A stretch of DNA of 64,000 nt from Elmis aenea (lineage: Eukaryota; Arthropoda; Insecta; Coleoptera; Elmidae). Shown here piece by piece: positions 59,301 to 64,000 of this stretch (within the stretch, counting starts at the first letter, position 1; every line of letters starts with the position of its first letter). The notes beneath the pieces were generated by a model that was not told where the DNA came from, searched no databases, and worked only from the letters and a program-made list of their open reading frames with translations. The translations under genes and the position numbers were made by a program. Location: the NCBI GenBank assembly GCA_947652605.1, contig OX393583.1, forward strand, positions 13,619,222-13,683,221. Direction: 5' to 3'.

Positions 59301-59587
59301 TGAACCCCGTCAGCGTCGAAGCGAAGAACATACAGAAGATCGAAACGTTGACGAGCAACAAACGCGAGGTCAAACTGCTCGACATGAACGTCCAGTATTA
59401 TCCCTGCAAAACTTGCGGGTCGAAATTTCCAAGCTACTACTTCGTGCACAAGCATCGGAAATTGTGCCACGCCGAAGAGATGTTGGAGAACAAGACCAAT
59501 GAGAACAGCAGCGACAATAACTGCCCGTCGAACAACCCCGTAGAAAACAGTGATAGCATCGACGTGGACGTGGAAGTTACGCAGTAA
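56361..59587 (+). CDS. BTB/POZ and C2H2 zinc-finger protein, two exons
   Basis: Exon 1 is 56361-56601 and exon 2 is 58548-59587, with a G|GTTTGT donor and a CTTTACAG acceptor. Splicing restores SGIGPIAVPN in frame and gives 426 aa. A BTB domain spans residues ~46-140 (DVTLQVG, FSAHRNVLSAHSGFFKAAF, then EEFSSLLTYMYTGYLDL and LLATHILHMPGALEVCRSFL). A charged linker follows (QKKNLMEKLKAKKRTE may be a nuclear localisation signal). Two C2H2 fingers stand near the C-terminus: CVYCNHTF...HARRH and CKTCGSKF...HRKLCH. An acidic tail ends at TAA 59587. BTB-ZF proteins are nuclear dimerising transcription factors; the orthologue is not recognised. The coding part is GC-richer than its surroundings. Further 5' non-coding exons are possible. 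Confidence 0.88.
56602..58547 (+). other. Intron of the BTB-ZF gene
   Basis: 1946 bp beginning GTTTGT and ending TTTACAG. AT-rich, without recognisable transposon ends. It contains a perfect 50-bp tandem duplication (57741-57840). An ATG at 58478 is in frame with exon 2 but lies in the intron. Confidence 0.85.
57741..57840. repeat. Perfect 50-bp tandem duplication
   Basis: The unit CCCTTATATGCAGTTGTCGA...TTTTTGTTAT occurs twice back to back with no difference, in the BTB-ZF intron. Confidence 0.97.
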
Positions 59588-60499
59588 TAAATTGCACAAA
59601 CGATTGCCAAGTGTCTTTTTGGGATTTAAATTTCCCGTTTTGTCCTCTCGAAATTATAAAAATAGAAATATTAAAAAGAATAGTTGTACCTAAATATTAC
59701 TTCATATACCTAAGCTTGTGGTTAATTCAAAAACAAAGCAAGATCGTACCGTCAATCGCAGTCATAAACTAAAAAAAAAAAAAAACGACTACGTTCGCGC
59801 GACTGTCCGTGTTCAAAGCCAGGTCTTACGACACTTTTCGCGCGTGTCCCAAACTCGCACAAAATTATCGTCAGGTCCCCCTTACGTTTCCCCTCCCACT
59901 TTTCCTTCACCCTCATCTGTTTTCCACCTTCCGAAAATCAGTGGTAGGAGAGAAATTATAGTCAGCGTCAAGTCTAATGGCGAGCGGTGGGCGTGTTTTC
60001 GCGCAACAGACGCTACAATATGGTCCACGGACCTCAAAACCAGAGACGGGGAAACCAATACAACTAAGTAAGTAGGTGTGTTCAATTCCAATTGTTTAGT
60101 GCGCACCCCCACCGCTCGCCATTAGACTTGACGCAAACTATACCAGTTTTGTGAGTCGCCCAATGGTTTATAAAAACCGGATAAAACGTACCATAGTGGT
60201 TAAGTTTAAAACCTACTAAATTTAATTCGGATTCGTTTACCTATAGGTTCTCACCTTTTAACGTAACAAAAAATGTCCAAGTATGGAGGGATTGCCATCA
60301 CAAGTCATAATATACAAAAATTTCCTGACACACAAAATTACCGTATTTTCTTGTTTTAAAAACATATACGTATATTTACGTGTTACGTAAAAAAAATCGA
60401 CAGTCATGAAACAAGTGACTCTACGCTACTGAGTAACAAAGCACAGTGTATGTCAATTACGCATCTCATCGGTTCGCCAAACAGCCCACGTTAACAGTA
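59588..60499. other. Downstream region of the BTB-ZF gene
   Basis: An AATAAA overlaps the stop region (59586-59591). A C-rich stretch at 59860-59935 and a foldback (59957-60142) follow. The 117-codon ORF at 59718 has no recognised domain and runs into the foldback. Confidence 0.4.
59957..60142. repeat. Foldback with GCGTCAAGTCTAATGGCGAG arms
   Basis: TATAGTCAGCGTCAAGTCTAATGGCGAGCGGTGGG is mirrored by CCCCCACCGCTCGCCATTAGACTTGACGCAAACTATA at 60106-60142. Arms about 37 bp, loop about 110 bp. Unclassified MITE or a structured intergenic element. Confidence 0.7.
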
Positions 60500-63400
60500 T
60501 ATCGTCGATGGGAAGCAATTTTACTGTAAACGCCAAAACTACAACTTTACAGGAGAGGCAAAAAACAATTTAAGTTTTGGAAAAATAATTACTGTCCTTT
60601 AAATAAGGATTTTAGCGAAAAAATGTTCAAGGAATGTTGGTGTGAAATAATTAAATGAATATTATTAGAACAATAAAAATCGTCCATAACTATAAATTAA
60701 TGGCGTTTTGGCGCTTACAGCAAAACACACATTGAAAATGTTGCTCGATTGAAATATCGTAAACGCCATGTCACAATGTTTGGAATTAAATTCAGGTAGT
60801 AATAATGACGTTCTAAATGTAGTATAGACAAAAAATGTAAATAAACGTATGTTTTGTGGGTTGTAAATGCAACTGCATAAACTTTTATATTCCATTTGTC
60901 TTGTCGTATACACAAAAGTGTATGTATGTAATAAGTTGTTTGAAGTACCTACATGGGAATTAAATAATTTACTAATGTAATAATTATAATGCCCACAAAA
61001 ACCACGTTTAAATAAATGATTATAATTGTTAAAGGCATTCAAAGAACAAAAAGAAACTAATAACAAATAATTATTTTTTAGACTTTAAAGAGTCATAAAA
61101 AAACAAATATATAAGTTACTCTATTAAACAAAAACCAGTATAAATGCATCAAACGTAACTTCTTTAGGTGGATAATATAAAACTAAACCATTTTAAAGCT
61201 TCTATTTGCAATCATCTCCTTCTTACCTTCCTTTTAATAACTATCTTCTTCGTCTGTATCGTTTTAACTTAAACAATCAGGTATTGTTGAGTTGGATTAT
61301 AAATTAATATACTAAGATGCATAATTCTTTGGTATTATATTTTTTTCACAAGATTTTTTCGGTCTTTATATTTTGCCTGTGCAATAGGAATTGTTTGATT
61401 ATACAAATTTAAGTTGGGTTGAGCACCTTCTAAATCGTTTATTGTGTAGATAGATGTGGTGACACACACCCTTACTTAACACATACGGTCACGTCAATTG
61501 CACATTGCATACGCAAAGAACAATTATGACGTATCACAACCCCAAAACAATCTATCTTTAGTAATTCGAATTGTATTAACGTTATAAATACGGTATAACT
61601 AGATCTAGTCAAATGCTTTAAAAGCAATATGTTCTTTAATTGCATCCGTATAAATCGCTGTTACAAACCAAATATTCTAAAAGGATAACCTATTGTATGT
61701 GGTAACCGGCATGACTTAAAATACTTGGGCGGCATAAATGCTGTATACGCCACATCTTAAATTAAGTAGTTGGTGTAAACGAAATCTCTTTTAAAGTGAT
61801 GACAGCATGATTGCTTTATACGCCAACATTAGAAAAAAGAGCGATTTTAATGGCTTGTACTGCATAATTTCTTTAAATTTGAACAAAATAACAGTACTTT
61901 TGAATTAGCGTTCAGTGTTTATTTTTTGTCGTACATTTCTGATATACAGGGTGTCCCAGATTACATTTCCAGCATGGGGATCTCGCTTATTATAAGAGAT
62001 ACAGGTTTGCTTAAATTAGATGAATTGTTCCTTGGTATGAGAGGAGGCACAATCAATTTTTAAAAGTACAAAATTCCTCGTACTTCAGATGTTATAGCAA
62101 AAAATATGAAAATGTCCAATTTCTTTTTTCTCTCATAACTTTTTTGTCGTAATCATTAGAACAATTTTATTTGTACTTTCTTAAGGCACTTTTTAATGGA
62201 GAATGTAACTGTTATTTTAGATTATTTTTAACACCTACCATTTTCGAGATATTACCCCTAACTTCATTTTTTCTTATGGCCCGCGAAGTTGGCTATGGAA
62301 TAGTTGAATGTGCTTTTTTTTCCTCTTTACAATGAGATATTACTTGCTACATTTATTTTTATAAATAAGTCACAAAATCCAGAAAAATCGTATTTTACCT
62401 ATCACTTATCAAGCTATCTATAATAATAAAAACAAAAAACAACTAATTATGTGTCAAATGACAGTTACCATTTGTCTGCGGTATCATTTATTAGAATTTT
62501 ATAGTATTGTTGTATAATTCGATAGTCTTTGTAGCAAATTTGTTATCATATAATTATGAGCACATTTACAACTAATTAAAAATTGTATATGTTGAAATGC
62601 CACATTATTTACAATAGAAACTGTGTAAAATAAATAATTCTAATTAATTATTGATTTGTTTTCGATTTTTGGTTGGTTTGTCGAAAAAACCATATACTTT
62701 TAAATTTATTTCCAAATTTTTGTAATTACGCATCCTTCGTTGCCTTTTCTCGGGACATAGCTCTAATTATATTCGCTCAGCTTCTTCACAGTTTTTATGG
62801 CAAAGAATGTAGCATCTCAACATGTCAAATTAATTGCTATTTTTAAATGTTGCTATCATAATAACAATTACTACAAAGACTCTCAAATTACACAACAATA
62901 CTATTAAATTCTAATAAATGATACCGCAGACAAATAGTAACTGTTATTTGACACTTAATTAGTTGTTTTTTGTTTTTATTTTCATAGATAACTTGATAAG
63001 TGTTGGGTAAAATACGATTTTTCTTGATTTTGTGACTTATTTATAAAAATAAATGTAGCAAGTAATATCTCATTGTAAAGAGGAAAAAAAAGCACATTCA
63101 ACTATTCCATAGCCAACTTCGCGGGCCATAAGAAAAAATGAAGTTAGGGGTAATATCTCGAAAATGGTAGGTGTTAAAAATAATCTAAAATAACAGTTAC
63201 ATTCTCCATTAAAAAGTGCCTTAAGAAAGTACAAATAAAATTGCTCTAATGATTAAGACAAAAAAGTTATGAGAGAAAAAAGAAATTGGACATTTTCATA
63301 TTTTTTGCTATAACATCTGAAGCACGAGAAATTTTGTACTTTTAAAAATTGTTTGTAGCTCCTCTAATACTAAGGAATAATTCATCTAATTTAAACAAAC

Positions 63401-63560
63401 CTGTATCTCTTATAATAAGCGAGATCCCCATGCTGGAAATGTAATCTGGGACACCCTGTATAGACCATCCGACGCAGAAAAAAAAACTGAGAAGAATGAT
63501 GTAATAATTTTTTTTTGCATAGTTTGGCGTTTACAGCAAAATTGCTTTCCATCGACGATA
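60500..63560. mobile_element. 3-kb element with 39-bp TIRs and repeated TGTANACGCCA motif
   Basis: The left end TATCGTCGATGGGAAGCAATTTTACTGTAAACGCCAAA and the inverted right end TATCGTCGATGGAAAGCAATTTTGCTGTAAACGCCAAA agree at about 37 of 39 bases. The GCTGTAxACGCCA motif recurs inside at about 60705, 60750, 61750 and 61815. No transposase frame is seen and no target duplication is clear. A TA foldback of 1.5 kb (61947-63458) is nested near the right end. Superfamily unknown. Confidence 0.7.
61947..63458. mobile_element. 1.5-kb near-perfect palindrome, TA-flanked
   Basis: CAGGGTGTCCCAGATTACATTTCCAGC and its inverted copy form the ends, with TA at 61945-61946 and 63459-63460. Arms of about 650-700 bp mirror each other around a centre near 62700. 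Each arm contains the AGTTGGCTATGG core (62287 and, inverted, about 63108). Confidence 0.88.
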
Positions 63561-64000
63561 TTATTGTTTTTTTTTCTGCGACGGAAAAATAAAACGGGAT
63601 GTTTCATGGTACCATCAGTATGACGTTTTTGGACTCTATTTGACAAAATCAATCTCGGATAACGCTTAACAGATTCTCTCTCAGCGCGTCACGCAAGTAC
63701 TGCCACCGCCTATTGGCGGAAAGCATCCGAGAGACTAAAATTTTCTAGCATCGACATTTGAAAAACTACAGTCGATGTATCCAAATGGGTGCAAGCTGCA
63801 GGCATTTAGGCAGGAAAGTAAACTGTTAGCGCATTTTCTTCTTTAGCCTGATTTTGCTGAACGCGATCCGCTAAGAAATTGTCAGGTCAAAGTTTATTTT
63901 TATTTAAAATAAAACTTCCAATTGTATGGATACACGAAACACGATATTCCGTTCCGCTTTTGTTTCTTTAACTCTTGGTTATCCTATTTGTAAGTAATTC
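63561..64000. other. Window end, nothing recognised
   Basis: Moderate GC, with CACGCAAGTACTGCCACCGCC near 63690. No ORF with a domain; it might be a promoter region of a gene beyond the window, but there is no direct evidence. Confidence 0.25.

Noticed and set aside
58832..59599. 255-codon ORF on the minus strand opposite BTB-ZF exon 2
   Set aside because: It mirrors a GC-richer coding exon, has no recognisable domain, and the plus strand has BTB and zinc-finger signatures.
59718..60071. 117-codon ORF downstream of the BTB-ZF gene
   Set aside because: It crosses into a foldback and has no recognisable domain; a splice donor-like GTAAGT near 60068 is not enough.
1..64000. tRNA, rRNA or snRNA genes
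   Set aside because: No cloverleaf with A/B boxes or conserved rRNA/snRNA blocks was recognised by eye; a covariance-model scan (not possible here) would be decisive.

Overview
The window looks like nuclear DNA of an insect, probably a beetle (the order is an inference). It is AT-rich and gene-poor and has spliceosomal introns, insect-type transcription regulators and a very dense load of DNA transposons: hAT, PIF/Harbinger, piggyBac and Tc1/mariner-type foldback elements that end in CAGGGTG...CACCCTG at TA sites. There is also a piece of a Penelope-like retroelement, a satellite array and one 200-base assembly gap. I see no rRNA, tRNA, CRISPR, bacterial or viral gene.

Host genes. (1) 15885-18724, minus strand: the 3'-terminal exon of the nuclear-receptor co-repressor SMRTER (NCoR/SMRT family), with a cysteine cluster, a SANT domain, polyQ tracts, CoRNR-like boxes and the conserved NCoR-type C-terminus. 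(2) 44596-47041, plus strand: a C2H2 zinc-finger gene with 22 tandem fingers, broken by a 2-nt frameshift after finger 17. Its start codon lies about 250 bp from the edge of a 156-bp satellite array (40171-44340, 26-27 copies, abutting the gap at 39971-40170). (3) 56361-59587, plus strand: a two-exon BTB/C2H2 zinc-finger gene with a 1.95-kb intron.

Transposon landscape. 1-3900: a foldback-rich hAT element, then a decayed hAT transposase split by an internally deleted piggyBac, which itself carries a hAT MITE. 4385-6350: an element with an unrecognised minus-strand ORF. 6440-11155: a five-deep nest (hAT pseudogene > hAT-like element > Harbinger > second Harbinger > mariner-type foldback). 11300-12600 and 19059-24000: mariner-type foldbacks, some carrying the N-terminal start of a transposase. 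24275-31470: hAT MITEs and foldbacks. 33172-36863: half of a foldback, a TA element, and a second copy of the Harbinger/foldback composite. 47642-51266: a Penelope fragment, a 350-codon hAT ORF and a 1.8-kb palindrome. 53335-54770: mariner and Harbinger relics. 60500-63560: a 3-kb element with 39-bp terminal repeats holding another 1.5-kb palindrome.

The most interesting points are the zinc-finger array beside a homogenised satellite, with recent finger duplications differing only at DNA-contact residues; an intact 135-aa piggyBac-derived protein lacking the catalytic core; a sequence core shared by otherwise different foldback families; and several near-perfect palindromes over 1 kb that could act as hairpin-RNA sources if transcribed. 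All homology statements rest on recognising motifs by eye; no search was run.
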